Source of the DNA: Candidatus Hodarchaeota archaeon
GTDB taxonomy: Archaea; Asgardarchaeota; Heimdallarchaeia; Hodarchaeales; Hodarchaeaceae
DNA length: 36,795 bases
Direction: 5' to 3'
Assembly: GCA_016839815.1 (NCBI GenBank)
Contig: JAEOTM010000131.1
Span: 1 to 36,795 of the forward strand
In this document: positions 24,815 to 33,115 of the stretch, piece by piece
How the letters are laid out: each line of letters begins with the position of its first letter
Numbering within the stretch: the first letter of the stretch is position 1
Made by a program: the position numbers and the translations under genes
The notes under the pieces: model-generated
The model's database searches: none
What the model was told of the DNA's origin: nothing
What the model saw: only the letters and a program-made list of their open reading frames with translations

Positions 24815-25600
24815 TCAGTTCCTCCAGGGAGATAAATTTGAGCTAGGACTTCCACCTGTGATAGTAATAAACGCTTCTTCGAGTGTTTGTGTTTGACTCT
24901 GTGCTAGGATTTCTGTAACTGTGCCTATGGCTATTAATTGTCCCTGATGGATAATTCCAATTCTATCACATAATTCTTCAACAACTGGAAGTCTATGACT
25001 ACTGATAAGAATGGTTTTACCTCGTTTCGAGAGATCTTTTACTAATTCTTTGACTGTACGGGCTGCTCTCGGGTCAAGTCCAGCTGTGGGTTCGTCTAGA
25101 AAAATTACTTCTGGATCATGAATTATTGCAGCTGCTAACAACACTTTTTGACGCATACCTGTACTAAATCCTTCTATAAGATCATTCTTTCGTTCTGAAA
25201 GATCGAAGAAGTTTAGGAGTTCATTTATTCGAGTTTTCAAGTTTTTCAGTCCGTATAAAGCTCCCATAAATTCTAGAAACTCGTATGCCGAGAGCTTTGC
25301 ATGAACTCCTGGAGATTCTCCTAAGAGACCAGAAATTCGTTTCACCTGTTGTGTATCCTTAAGGATATCATAGCCATTGATATTGGCTGATCCATGTGTA
25401 GGTTTGATAAGTCCATTTAGTAAGCGAATTGTTGTCGTTTTTCCCGCACCATTTGGACCAAGCAATCCAAAGGTTTCGCCTTGGTTTATAGTTAAACTTA
25501 AATCATCGACAGCTCTAATCTGGCCATTTGAATAGAATTTCGACAATTCTTTTATTTGTATTAAGCCATTTCTTTTTATAAAAGTTTGTTTTGTTTGCAT
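24815..25600 (-). CDS. ABC-2 exporter ATPase
   Basis: About 261 residues from the ATG at 25600. A GGTGAT site six bases upstream decides this start over the ATG 13 codons further out, which lacks one. Seen: Walker A GPNGAGKTT, signature FSTGMRQK, Walker B VIFLDEPTAGLDP and H-loop SSHRLP. It is shorter than the ATPase at 12383 and lacks its C-terminal extension, so the two systems are distinct. It lies 17 bases after the zinc-ribbon membrane protein gene and five bases before the permease. Confidence 0.93.
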   Translation of the reverse strand: MQTKQTFIKRNGLIQIKELSKFYSNGQIRAVDDLSLTINQGETFGLLGPNGAGKTTTIRLLNGLIKPTHGSANINGYDILKDTQQVKRISGLLGESPGVHAKLSAYEFLEFMGALYGLKNLKTRINELLNFFDLSERKNDLIEGFSTGMRQKVLLAAAIIHDPEVIFLDEPTAGLDPRAARTVKELVKDLSKRGKTILISSHRLPVVEELCDRIGIIHQGQLIAIGTVTEILAQSQTQTLEEAFITITGGSPSSNLSPWRN

Positions 25601-25617
25601 GAGAATATCACCTATGT

Positions 25618-26010
25618 TTATTTTAATCGTACCCCACAATTAGTACAGAAAAAGTCTGAAAAGTCAACTAATGATCCACAATTGGTACAATACTCGAATT
25701 TAGATTTTGAATGTTCAGTCCAGGTTGAATGTGACAATTTTGGTGGATTTGGACGATGTGTTGTTACGTAATCACTATGAGTATTCGAATTTCTTGACCC
25801 AATCACAACAATAATTGGGATAAATGATGCAATTAGGACAATAATTCCTAGAACGACGAACACTAAGTTGATCGACATCCCATTCATGAACGTAAATCCG
25901 ATTAGTCCAAACATAAGAAACAATAGGAGTATTATTGACGCAATTAGTGCGAGTAGATTAGGTTTTTGACCTCTTTGTGAGGGAGGGACATATGGAATTA
26001 TTGGAATCAT
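25618..26010 (-). CDS. Two-TM protein with C-terminal zinc ribbon
   Basis: 130 residues: a Pro/Gln/Arg-rich start, two hydrophobic helices (about 19-42 and 47-71), a hydrophilic His/Thr/Ser linker, and a C-terminal zinc ribbon (CTNCGS and CTNCGV, 14 residues apart). This layout is common in archaeal membrane proteins whose ribbon faces the cytosol. GGTGA stands six bases before the ATG. It is the first gene of the ABC exporter operon and may be an accessory or sensor of that exporter, which is inference from linkage only. Confidence 0.65.
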   Translation of the reverse strand: MIPIIPYVPPSQRGQKPNLLALIASIILLLFLMFGLIGFTFMNGMSINLVFVVLGIIVLIASFIPIIVVIGSRNSNTHSDYVTTHRPNPPKLSHSTWTEHSKSKFEYCTNCGSLVDFSDFFCTNCGVRLK

Positions 26011-26362
26011 TTAATTTCACCAAATAATTTGTGTGTTTTTGAGCGGTTTTTGAGTTGAATTGACATTATTTATCAATTACTACTTTTTGGTAACATATTT
26101 AAATACTCTTCGAATGTGGAAAAAAATTGTAATTCGATTTTTCTGTTTTCTATCTTTAATAACTGAAAGGATTTTCTGATGATATTCGAAACTCATGAAA
26201 ATTCAGCTTAAAAATCGAGATTCCTTTTAGTATTAGGTTTCAAAATATACTATTAATCCATACGTGCAATAACTGCTTAATTAAACCAACCCCAAGCTTT
26301 ATAAGGAAATTGGTAATTTACTAATTATAGTAATATATTCATTCGAATGTGATGGACTCCCT
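26011..26362. promoter_or_regulatory. Divergent promoter region with operator-like palindrome
   Basis: 352 bases without a gene between the minus-strand exporter operon and the plus-strand regulator. Seen: TATA-like CTTTATAA at 26297-26304 and the perfect palindrome TTACTA-ATTA-TAGTAA at 26318-26333, about where transcription would start. Inference: autoregulation by the HTH protein at 26363. The left half is AT-rich with no supported site. Confidence 0.45.
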
Positions 26363-26899
26363 GTGAAAAAGCTATCCGAATCTGAATTAATTGTAATTCG
26401 TGGGATATTTAAGAAACCGTCCATTACATTGAATGAATTGGCAGAAATATTGGAGAATGCTGAAGATCGCCAGGTTCGTAAACCAAATAAGGCTGTTGAT
26501 TTACGATCTGTTTCTAAATTCAAATCAGTTGGTTTTAAAAAAGTGAGGGAAGGATTACTAAAATTAGCTACTGATTTTCGTCTTGATCTTTCACTACAGG
26601 CAGATACTCCCGAAGAAAAAAGAAGGGAAGAAGAAGTTAACGAGGTACTTCTGCGTAATGGGATTTTAAGAGGTTTTGATTTTCGAACCAATGCAATGGT
26701 TTATCTTCTATTTATTCTCAAAGACCAATCGATACTCCCTTGGCAAGCTCACCATTGTCGTTCTCAATGTGAAATAGATTGTATGAATATCCTTGAGCTT
26801 CTCCGATCTGAACATGGTTTACCTTCCCCAAATATACAACTAGAAGTCCTTGATCTAATTGATATAACAATCAAAGAAATAGTTGCTCGTGAAACGTGA
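26363..26899 (+). CDS. HTH protein with a CX3CX3C motif
   Basis: 178 residues, GTG start. Residues 1-35 look like a winged-helix start (SELIVIRGIFKKPSITLNELAEIL), followed by a basic region (KFKSVGFKKVREGLLKLA) and a long charged helix. Near residue 135 lies HHCRSQCEIDC, a His-His pair and CX3CX3C, which would suit a metal or iron-sulfur site. The family is unknown to me. It overlaps the next gene by one base (TGATG), a coupled pair. Its position under a palindrome suggests self-regulation. A redox-sensing role is a guess from the Cys pattern and from the oxidase genes 3 kb downstream. Confidence 0.55.
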   Translation: MKKLSESELIVIRGIFKKPSITLNELAEILENAEDRQVRKPNKAVDLRSVSKFKSVGFKKVREGLLKLATDFRLDLSLQADTPEEKRREEEVNEVLLRNGILRGFDFRTNAMVYLLFILKDQSILPWQAHHCRSQCEIDCMNILELLRSEHGLPSPNIQLEVLDLIDITIKEIVARET

Positions 26900-27657
26900 T
26901 GAAAATGTCTGATCTTCCACATATAATTGGTTCTGAAATTCCTTCTACTCCACCAGATAAACCACGAATTATTCGTCCAAGTAAGAATTTTTTGTACAAG
27001 AATTATTTCCTATTTTTATTAACGGCTATCATATTTATCATAGCAATGATTATATTTGTCTTATTCGTGAATACATTGATAGGGAGTTCTCAAGGTCCCA
27101 CAGTTCAACAAGAATTAGATGATATGTTTACAATAATGACTGTGGGATTTTCATTACTATGGGTAATTCTCTTCGTGATATATGGAATTGGGATGTATAT
27201 ATACGTTAAACAGATGGTTTTTATTGTACATGGAAGTGAGATTGTAGTTAAAAAAGGAATTATTAATAAAACAGAGAAACATGTCCCTTATCGAACAGTT
27301 ACTCATATTAGCATGAGAGCAGGACCCTTTGATCGGTTATTTAATATTGGGACTGTTGAAATTCAAACAGCTGGAGGACCAAGTTCATCTCTCGAATCTA
27401 TGGCGGAAGAAAAACTTGAAGGACTTATAGTTTATCGCGAGGTCCGTGATTATATCTTAACTCAACTCCGAATGTTTCAAAAACAACAAAAAGAGGAATC
27501 AAGCATTGAAGGATCCTCACAGGTTTTAACTACAAATTCGAGAGAGGATGCACTTTTGAGTACTCTTCAGGAGATAAAAACCATTCTTTCGCAAAAATTC
27601 GATAGTTTGGAAGCAAAACTAGAGTCAATCTCTCACAAATTGAAAGATAAGTATTAA
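26899..27657 (+). CDS. Membrane protein with bacterial PH (YdbS/DUF304-like) domain
   Basis: 252 residues from the ATG at 26899, which overlaps the upstream TGA (TGATG). Two hydrophobic helices (about 35-60 and 78-105) precede the PH domain. That domain reads FIVHGSEIVVKKGIINKTEKHVPYRTVTHISMRAGPFDRLFNIGTVEIQTAG in spirit: the segment RTVTHISMRAGPFDRLF and GTVEIQTAG are the bPH_2 hallmark. A C-terminal coiled coil follows (about 195-250). Such proteins are often membrane-surface scaffolds of unknown partner. Cotranslation with the HTH protein implies a linked function. Confidence 0.72.
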   Translation: MKMSDLPHIIGSEIPSTPPDKPRIIRPSKNFLYKNYFLFLLTAIIFIIAMIIFVLFVNTLIGSSQGPTVQQELDDMFTIMTVGFSLLWVILFVIYGIGMYIYVKQMVFIVHGSEIVVKKGIINKTEKHVPYRTVTHISMRAGPFDRLFNIGTVEIQTAGGPSSSLESMAEEKLEGLIVYREVRDYILTQLRMFQKQQKEESSIEGSSQVLTTNSREDALLSTLQEIKTILSQKFDSLEAKLESISHKLKDKY

Positions 27658-27766
27658 CATAATTAATATCATCGTGCATTTCATTTCGAACGAGAGATAT
27701 TGAGAAATATTCATATTACTAACGCGATAAACAGAGCTTTTTTGGATTTATGAGTAGGTTATATTC

Positions 27767-28798
27767 ATGTTAAAAGAAATATTTGTCATTGAGAACGGTG
27801 TTTTACTATTTCACTACTCCCGTGATCCTAAGAAAGCGAATAGTGATGAATCAATACTCTCTTCAGGTTTATTGACCGCAATACAAGATTTCAGCGAGGG
27901 AGCGAGGGCTGATGCACTTGATTCTTTTGCAATGGAAAATGAATATTTTCTCTTTAAGAAGTTTCCAAGTTCCCAAAAAACGCTTGTGGGAGTGTATGAA
28001 AAACACACTCCCCAGTCTTTGTCAAGAAAGTCCCTTATCAAAATCTTTGCGGTCATCAATGAGGCTAACCTTCCTGATGAAAAAGGATTTGTTGAATTAG
28101 ATACTCCTGAGAAACAATCGCTCAAGAATCAAATTTTGGAACTTAGTGCTCAGTTATTTGGCACTGAAGAAGACGTAGCTTATATAAGTGAACTGCTTGA
28201 AAAACGTACGGATATCCCTTTAGCTTTACTACTAGATTCAATAGAAAAGAAGGTTATTACTAAATTTGCTAGGCCAAAGCCATTGTTTAAACAGCAACAA
28301 GTAACCGATTTCTTTCTATTAAATTCTACGCTGAAAAAGTTAATTTCACGCTTAGGGTTGAAAGGAGATTGCGAATATTTCTGTATAATTACCAATGAAT
28401 ATGTAGTAGCGTCTGTTTATTGTGGGAAAAAAATCAGCGTTGCCACTGGTTCAATGAATAGCTTAGAAGATGATGTTCTATCAGCTGCCCTTCAGATGTG
28501 TTATTATGCTACTTTGAAAGATTTAACAGGAATTCATGGAGAAGAATATGAACATAATTCTTCAGTAGTTCAAACTGACGGCACTATAGACCACATAAAA
28601 GGTTCTAAACTTCCCCCAACTTCCTCTGTGTTTCTATTAACATTGATTAATAACTTAAACAGTTTTTCCAAGCTTTTAACAAGACGCCGTTTTGTTGAAT
28701 TTCGATTGAGAATTTCTGGAGAACAATCGTATACGCTCATTCTTCAAAGAAAGGGTATCTCTGAAGATTTCTTTCTACGAATACTTAGTTATTCTTAA
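27767..28798 (+). CDS. Predicted longin-like signalling protein
   Basis: 343 residues, soluble. The first 110 residues follow the longin order: a strand (KEIFVIENGVLLFHYSRD), an acidic turn (DESILSSG), a helix (GLLTAIQDFSEGARADAL), then strands (NEYFLFKKFPSS, KTLVGVYEK) and a long helix. This layout, beginning within the first residues of the protein, is typical of Asgard proteins predicted to act with small Ras-like GTPases. The rest is alpha/beta with a Cys-containing strand set (CEYFCIITNEYVVASVYCGKK in part) and no recognised motif. No GTPase is nearby. The ATG has an AGGT site. Confidence 0.55.
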   Translation: MLKEIFVIENGVLLFHYSRDPKKANSDESILSSGLLTAIQDFSEGARADALDSFAMENEYFLFKKFPSSQKTLVGVYEKHTPQSLSRKSLIKIFAVINEANLPDEKGFVELDTPEKQSLKNQILELSAQLFGTEEDVAYISELLEKRTDIPLALLLDSIEKKVITKFARPKPLFKQQQVTDFFLLNSTLKKLISRLGLKGDCEYFCIITNEYVVASVYCGKKISVATGSMNSLEDDVLSAALQMCYYATLKDLTGIHGEEYEHNSSVVQTDGTIDHIKGSKLPPTSSVFLLTLINNLNSFSKLLTRRRFVEFRLRISGEQSYTLILQRKGISEDFFLRILSYS

Positions 28799-28857
28799 AT
28801 AACTTGTAATTGTAAAGTAGTTCTAATTATAACTCTCTCTTCTGAGGTATTGATTTA

Positions 28858-29595
28858 ATGTCTGTTACAAATAAGGCTGAAAAAGTTCTTGACGCTGTTT
28901 TCATATACGGAGGAATTTTGGATGCTTATGAAGCTGTAGGTACTGAGCTTATCGGAGAAAATGTTGTTTCTGATTATGTAATTCCAAAGATGGTTTACTA
29001 TGTGAGAGAATTCTTGCCTGAAGTATTCTCGGAAATATCAACTGATCAGGATAAGTTAATTAGTGAACTTGAGACTTGGTTGAATGAATTCCGAGGAAAA
29101 ATAGAGAGAGCTAGGGAGATAGGCACTGGAAGGGATTTTACTATGGAGGAGATATGGGAGTTAAGAGCAGCGATTTTTGGTTATGAAAGTGTTTTTATTG
29201 ACATCCTAGGGGAAACAGCTATCAAAAATTATGTATTCAAACGAATTGCAGATATTATCTCCGCATATTTGCCTGATTCCTTCATCTATGAAGGAGATAC
29301 TACTCTCACGACGTTAGATGCAAAGCTCGACTCATTTATCACGACTATCCAGTCGAAAAAGTTTGTTGAATTTGCCAAATATAAGATTAAGGATGAAAAT
29401 GTAATAATTACTGCGAATAGATGCGCATTTTCTAAAATTCATGATTCAGAGGCATACAGAAATGCAAATGTGAGATTTTGTCCATGGGGGATGATTGGAT
29501 CTGCAATTTTAGCTAGCCATCGGGGAAAAGAGACAAATATCAAATCCTGCCTCTTTACTACAAAAGGGAGTGTTTCAACAATTATAAGTAAGTAA
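28858..29595 (+). CDS. Protein with duplicated helical domain and Cys-rich C-terminal domain
   Basis: 245 residues. Two helical units share a pattern: residues about 15-85 contain EAVGTELIGENVVSDYVIPKM then FLPEVF, and residues about 108-180 contain DILGETAIKNYVFKRIADI then YLPDSF, each followed by an amphipathic helix. The C-terminal 60 residues contain NRCAFSKIH, FCPWGMIGSAIL and SCLFTTKGS, three Cys and a Gly-rich turn, reminiscent of V4R-type ligand-binding domains, though I would not assign it. GAGGT lies before the ATG. It ends 11 bases from the oxidase cluster and may belong to it. No enzyme motif. Confidence 0.5.
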   Translation: MSVTNKAEKVLDAVFIYGGILDAYEAVGTELIGENVVSDYVIPKMVYYVREFLPEVFSEISTDQDKLISELETWLNEFRGKIERAREIGTGRDFTMEEIWELRAAIFGYESVFIDILGETAIKNYVFKRIADIISAYLPDSFIYEGDTTLTTLDAKLDSFITTIQSKKFVEFAKYKIKDENVIITANRCAFSKIHDSEAYRNANVRFCPWGMIGSAILASHRGKETNIKSCLFTTKGSVSTIISK

Positions 29596-29606
29596 GGTGA
29601 TTATAC

Positions 29607-30092
29607 ATGGAGTATGTGACGATTGGGAACTTAGAAATACAATTTATTCCGTTACTTGTAATGCTATTTGAAACAATTTTGATTAGTTCACTTGTAATTG
29701 GATGGTATTTTGGAGCAAGACGATTAAATATTGATTTACATCATTGGATGGTGTATGGGGCTACTCCTGTACATGCGATCATCTGGTTCCTTTGGATGCT
29801 TCCTGCGGTGCTACGGTCTTTACCTAGAGCCCTTCAAGATCCAATTCCTAGAATTTTTCCTCTTCTCCACTGGACTTCTGGACTGATTGCTCTTATTCTC
29901 AGTATTTCTATTACTATTACCTTTCTTCTCAATAAAGATATCCCATTAGGTTTATTACGGAGGATAAGACCGTTTATGATTGTTACCATCATCTGTTGGA
30001 CAATAGCCTTTGTTTTAGGTATCTACATCTTCTTAAATTTTAAAATTGATACTGTTTCCGAATACTCCTCTTCTATCTGGGAGTTTCTGTAA
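29607..30092 (+). CDS. Four-TM DUF420/CtaM-like membrane protein
   Basis: 161 residues with four membrane helices. TM1 ends in GWYFGARRLNIDLHHWMVYGA and TM3 contains LLHWTSGLIAL; the Arg-Arg/His turn after TM1 and the conserved His in TM2 and TM3 match DUF420 proteins. CtaM, the Bacillus member, is needed for heme a3 insertion into aa3 oxidase. A GGTGAT site five bases before the ATG confirms the start. It stands at the head of the oxidase run, followed by the DOMON gene after about 150 bases. Assignment to DUF420 is by pattern. Confidence 0.6.
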   Translation: MEYVTIGNLEIQFIPLLVMLFETILISSLVIGWYFGARRLNIDLHHWMVYGATPVHAIIWFLWMLPAVLRSLPRALQDPIPRIFPLLHWTSGLIALILSISITITFLLNKDIPLGLLRRIRPFMIVTIICWTIAFVLGIYIFLNFKIDTVSEYSSSIWEFL

Positions 30093-30106
30093 TTACAAAA
30101 GAAAGG

Positions 30107-30114
30107 CTTAAATA
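30107..30114 (+). promoter_or_regulatory. TATA-like element before the DOMON gene
   Basis: CTTAAATA, preceded by GAAAGG as a possible BRE, about 130 bases upstream of the chosen ATG at 30245. It would start transcription near 30138 and separate the oxidase genes from the DUF420-like gene. Inferred from archaeal promoter consensus only. Confidence 0.35.
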
Positions 30115-30244
30115 AAGGGTGAATTCAAAATATTCGATTTTCACAAACGATTCTTAATAATCTTTGACAATTTTTTCTTCCTCTGCACCAAAAAATTTGT
30201 CTCTGAAGGAGATCTCAACGTTGAATAGAAGGCTTGATAACAAA

Positions 30245-30994
30245 ATGCGAATAATTGCCAAGAGTAAACAGATTTTAGCTTTTATGGTGTTTATACTAAT
30301 ACTCTCATTTACAGTTAATTCTTTAGTTGCGAAACAACAATTTACTACAGAAAATATTCTGGATGGTATTATTACACCAGGAGAGTACTCTAACTCACAG
30401 AATATAGATGAAGGTAAGTTTATTCTATATTGGAAAGCAACAAGCCAAAATTCGATAATATTCGCAATGGAAGTCAAAACGACGGGCTGGATAGCGATTG
30501 GAATCGATCCTATTTACAGAATGAAAGACGCTGACATGTACTTTGGTTGGGTAAGTACGAATGGCAGTGTGCATATGATTGATGCCTTTAGTACCGATGA
30601 TTACGGACCACATCCTCCAGATACTGAATTAGGTGGAACTAACAATATAATCGCCTTTGATGGTACAGAAAGTGATCAAACAACCATTGTCGAATTTGAA
30701 CGAGGGATTGTTACCAATGATACTAAATATGATAACCCTATTCCACTTACGGGAGAAATTATCATTCTCTGGGCATATGGGACTTCTGACGATTTCGAGG
30801 CTCAGCATGCGATCATTAATCGTGGAACAATACATTGGAGTCTAAAGGGTGCGAGTATTCTGAGATATGATTTTAGTCAACCTTTCATTTTAGGCCTAGC
30901 TTTTTTTATAACCTTATCTGGGTTATTAATCTATGTAGATAGTCTGGGACGACCGTCTAAGAAAGAAAATGGTAATAAAAACGGTGAACAATAA
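30245..30994 (+). CDS. Membrane-anchored DOMON-domain protein, candidate cytochrome b
   Basis: 249 residues from the ATG at 30245; upstream TTG codons stay open in frame but would put an unnatural charged segment before the signal. A signal segment ends near residue 30. Residues 33-185 read as a DOMON domain: a Trp-Ile-Gly strand (GWIAIGIDP) followed by MKDADMYFGW, the Met-containing loop of heme-binding members, and a later His in TIHWSLKG. A C-terminal membrane helix (about 215-235) anchors it. DOMON domains of this type bind heme b. The stop overlaps the ATG of the next gene by one base (TAATG). Inference: an electron carrier feeding the oxidase. Confidence 0.7.
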   Translation: MRIIAKSKQILAFMVFILILSFTVNSLVAKQQFTTENILDGIITPGEYSNSQNIDEGKFILYWKATSQNSIIFAMEVKTTGWIAIGIDPIYRMKDADMYFGWVSTNGSVHMIDAFSTDDYGPHPPDTELGGTNNIIAFDGTESDQTTIVEFERGIVTNDTKYDNPIPLTGEIIILWAYGTSDDFEAQHAIINRGTIHWSLKGASILRYDFSQPFILGLAFFITLSGLLIYVDSLGRPSKKENGNKNGEQ

Positions 30995-32436
30995 TGGCTG
31001 AGTTACATCCAATAGTTTTACACTTTCATATTGCGAACTTGGCTTTAAGCATCTTTACATTTCTTATTGCAATGATAGTTACAATTTTTGAAAAAACTGA
31101 CTTTTTTAACCGAAAGAGAGTGAAAAGAGCTTTTCGTGGCAGAGAGTTAATGAATCAGTCTACGTGCCGTACTTATGCTGATAAATTCGAGTTTGTCGCA
31201 TTTATGTTTCTAATTTATGGCGCTGTGACCTTAGTGGTTGCAGGAATAGCAGGCTTTTTGGATGCGTCTGGAAATATTGGAATTGGGAACATATCTATAG
31301 ATAACTTGGTAGCTGGGGTAACTGCGGCAGGTTTAAGTTCAGTTTTAGGATATAAGGTTATATATGCAATAATTGGCACATCTTACTTCCTTTTTGCGAT
31401 CGTGATTCGAATTTATTTTGTTAGTTATAGAAAAGAACGCTTCTTCAATCAACACTACTTGTATTGGATCATTTTCTTTATCAGCCAAGTATTAGGATAT
31501 CTTCTTCTAACCTTGGTTTCAGGGGCTGGAGCAATCCGTGTTTATGGTGGAACTTTGATATCAGATTTACCAATTTTCGGGGATATGCTCCCTGGTGGTT
31601 CACTTGATCCAACTCCTCTAATCTTAGTAGGGTCACTTCTAATTGTCTTTTTAGTTATTTTTGCAGGTTTTTCTCGAAAACCACCTCAAATAGAACCACC
31701 TGAAGAGGATTCACATGAAGAACATGAAGTAACCCTTTGGCCTGCGGCATTGGCGTTTGGAACTGTGTTTGTTGCAGCTGCTCTCATTAATTTTACTGAT
31801 GGAAATGAATTAGCTGCTTTTGGATTCTTTTGGACATTTTTTGTTGTATTACTTGCCTTCATATTCAATGAAGCTTATACTCAGAAGCTTTTCAAAAGAC
31901 CCCGTGAAGGATGGGTGTGGTTATTCCTTGGAAGTGAGGTAATTTTATTTTCAATGATTATTGGGACCTCTTTTGGGTTAAGACTTTCCGCAGCAGATTG
32001 GCCTGTTCAGAGTCAAACCCTAGATATTCCTTTAACGGCACTTAATACGTTTATCCTCATTATTAGTAGCTTTACAATGGTTAAATCTGTAGATGCGATA
32101 CAACAAGGCAAACAGAAGGTAGCTCGTAATTTTCTGCTAGCCACTGCTGGATTAGGTACTCTCTTCCTTAGTATTCAGGTTACTGAATATCTAAAGCTAT
32201 TTTCTCATCATTTTACTCCTGATTCAGGATTATTTGGATCTACGTTTTATATTCAGACAGGACTACACGGTGCTCATGTGTTCTTTGGTGTGCTTCTAGT
32301 TGTTTTTACAACCTTACGTACTCATCAGGGAGGATTTACACCGGAGAATCACGCTGGTTTGGAATTAGTTGGATTATATTGGCATTTTGTTGACTTAGTG
32401 TGGATAGTTTTATTTACGCTTGTCTATTTAATATAG
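30994..32436 (+). CDS. coxC: Fusion: N-terminal DUF2231-like domain plus cytochrome oxidase subunit III
   Basis: 480 residues, about 12 membrane segments, roughly double the usual subunit III. The first 225 residues begin with HPIVLHFHIANLALS, the DUF2231 entry motif with His5, His10 and His12, and have five membrane helices. A Pro/Glu/His-rich cytosolic-type linker follows (about 230-248). Residues 250-480 are subunit III: GSEVILF with the conserved Glu, GLHGAHVFFGV, and YWHFVDLVWIVLF at the end. Subunit III stabilises the D-channel in A-type oxidases. The GGTGA site and the one-base overlap with the DOMON gene fix the start. No internal frameshift is visible. Confidence 0.82.
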   Translation: MAELHPIVLHFHIANLALSIFTFLIAMIVTIFEKTDFFNRKRVKRAFRGRELMNQSTCRTYADKFEFVAFMFLIYGAVTLVVAGIAGFLDASGNIGIGNISIDNLVAGVTAAGLSSVLGYKVIYAIIGTSYFLFAIVIRIYFVSYRKERFFNQHYLYWIIFFISQVLGYLLLTLVSGAGAIRVYGGTLISDLPIFGDMLPGGSLDPTPLILVGSLLIVFLVIFAGFSRKPPQIEPPEEDSHEEHEVTLWPAALAFGTVFVAAALINFTDGNELAAFGFFWTFFVVLLAFIFNEAYTQKLFKRPREGWVWLFLGSEVILFSMIIGTSFGLRLSAADWPVQSQTLDIPLTALNTFILIISSFTMVKSVDAIQQGKQKVARNFLLATAGLGTLFLSIQVTEYLKLFSHHFTPDSGLFGSTFYIQTGLHGAHVFFGVLLVVFTTLRTHQGGFTPENHAGLELVGLYWHFVDLVWIVLFTLVYLI

Positions 32437-32463
32437 GTTGAATTTGAATGGGTGATAGATTAA

Positions 32464-33114
32464 ATGAAAATGAAAAATATAACTATTTTGGGTAGTATAT
32501 TATTAGGGTTATTCTTAGCGAGGCCTATAATCTCCGCTAGAGCTTCTACGACTGATTCCACCTATACCCCACAGATAGAGTTCTTGTTGACACTAATGAT
32601 TTTAGTATCAATTCTAATTGCTGCAATTGTGTTTGGGATGTTAATCTATATTGTAGTTCGTTTCAGAGAAGGGAACAATACGGTACGTAAAAAGATCCAA
32701 AATGAGATGCGTTTAGAAATTGGATGGGTTATTTTTGCTACAGTCATAGTCATATCATTATTCGCCGCTAGCTTACCAGCCACTACTTCGTACTTCTCAG
32801 AGCGAAAGGACTATGATGAGGAAATCCTGATCGTCGCTTACCAATATAATTTTACTTTTGTTCGGGAAGATAATTCATTTACCGTAGGTTATGTGGAGAT
32901 TGAGGTACATAAGGTGTACATGCTTAACATTACCTCAACGGATGTTATTCATTCATTTTACTCTCATGAGCTAAGTATTAAGCTTGATATGGTTCCAGGT
33001 AGGTATAATATTATCTACTTACAAGTACGCACTCCAGGTACTTATGAAGTTCATTGTGCGGAATATTGTGGATTCGGCCATTATTCTATGGAAGCAAAAA
33101 TCATAGTAACATAA
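32464..33114 (+). CDS. coxB: Cytochrome oxidase subunit II with complete CuA site
   Basis: 216 residues: a signal-like segment ending near SARAST, two membrane helices (about 40-63 and 88-110) and a periplasmic-side cupredoxin domain. The CuA ligands are complete: His163 in DVIHSF and Cys198, Glu200, Cys202, His206 and Met209 in CAEYCGFGHYSM. CuA receives electrons from a one-electron donor, so this is not a quinol oxidase. No cytochrome c domain is fused to the C-terminus. The strand that normally has the electron-entry Trp (QWxW) reads YQYNF. GGTGAT seven bases before the ATG. Confidence 0.95.
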   Translation: MKMKNITILGSILLGLFLARPIISARASTTDSTYTPQIEFLLTLMILVSILIAAIVFGMLIYIVVRFREGNNTVRKKIQNEMRLEIGWVIFATVIVISLFAASLPATTSYFSERKDYDEEILIVAYQYNFTFVREDNSFTVGYVEIEVHKVYMLNITSTDVIHSFYSHELSIKLDMVPGRYNIIYLQVRTPGTYEVHCAEYCGFGHYSMEAKIIVT

Positions 33115-33115
33115 G

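Noticed and set aside
26363..26899. Radical-SAM or ferredoxin reading of the CX3CX3C motif
   Set aside because: Radical SAM uses CX3CX2C near the N-terminus with a TIM barrel, and ferredoxins use CX2CX2CX3C; neither fits, so only a possible metal site is claimed.
30164..30244. Longer start for the DOMON protein at a TTG codon
   Set aside because: It adds a charged, non-signal N-terminus; the ATG at 30245 places the signal segment at the start.
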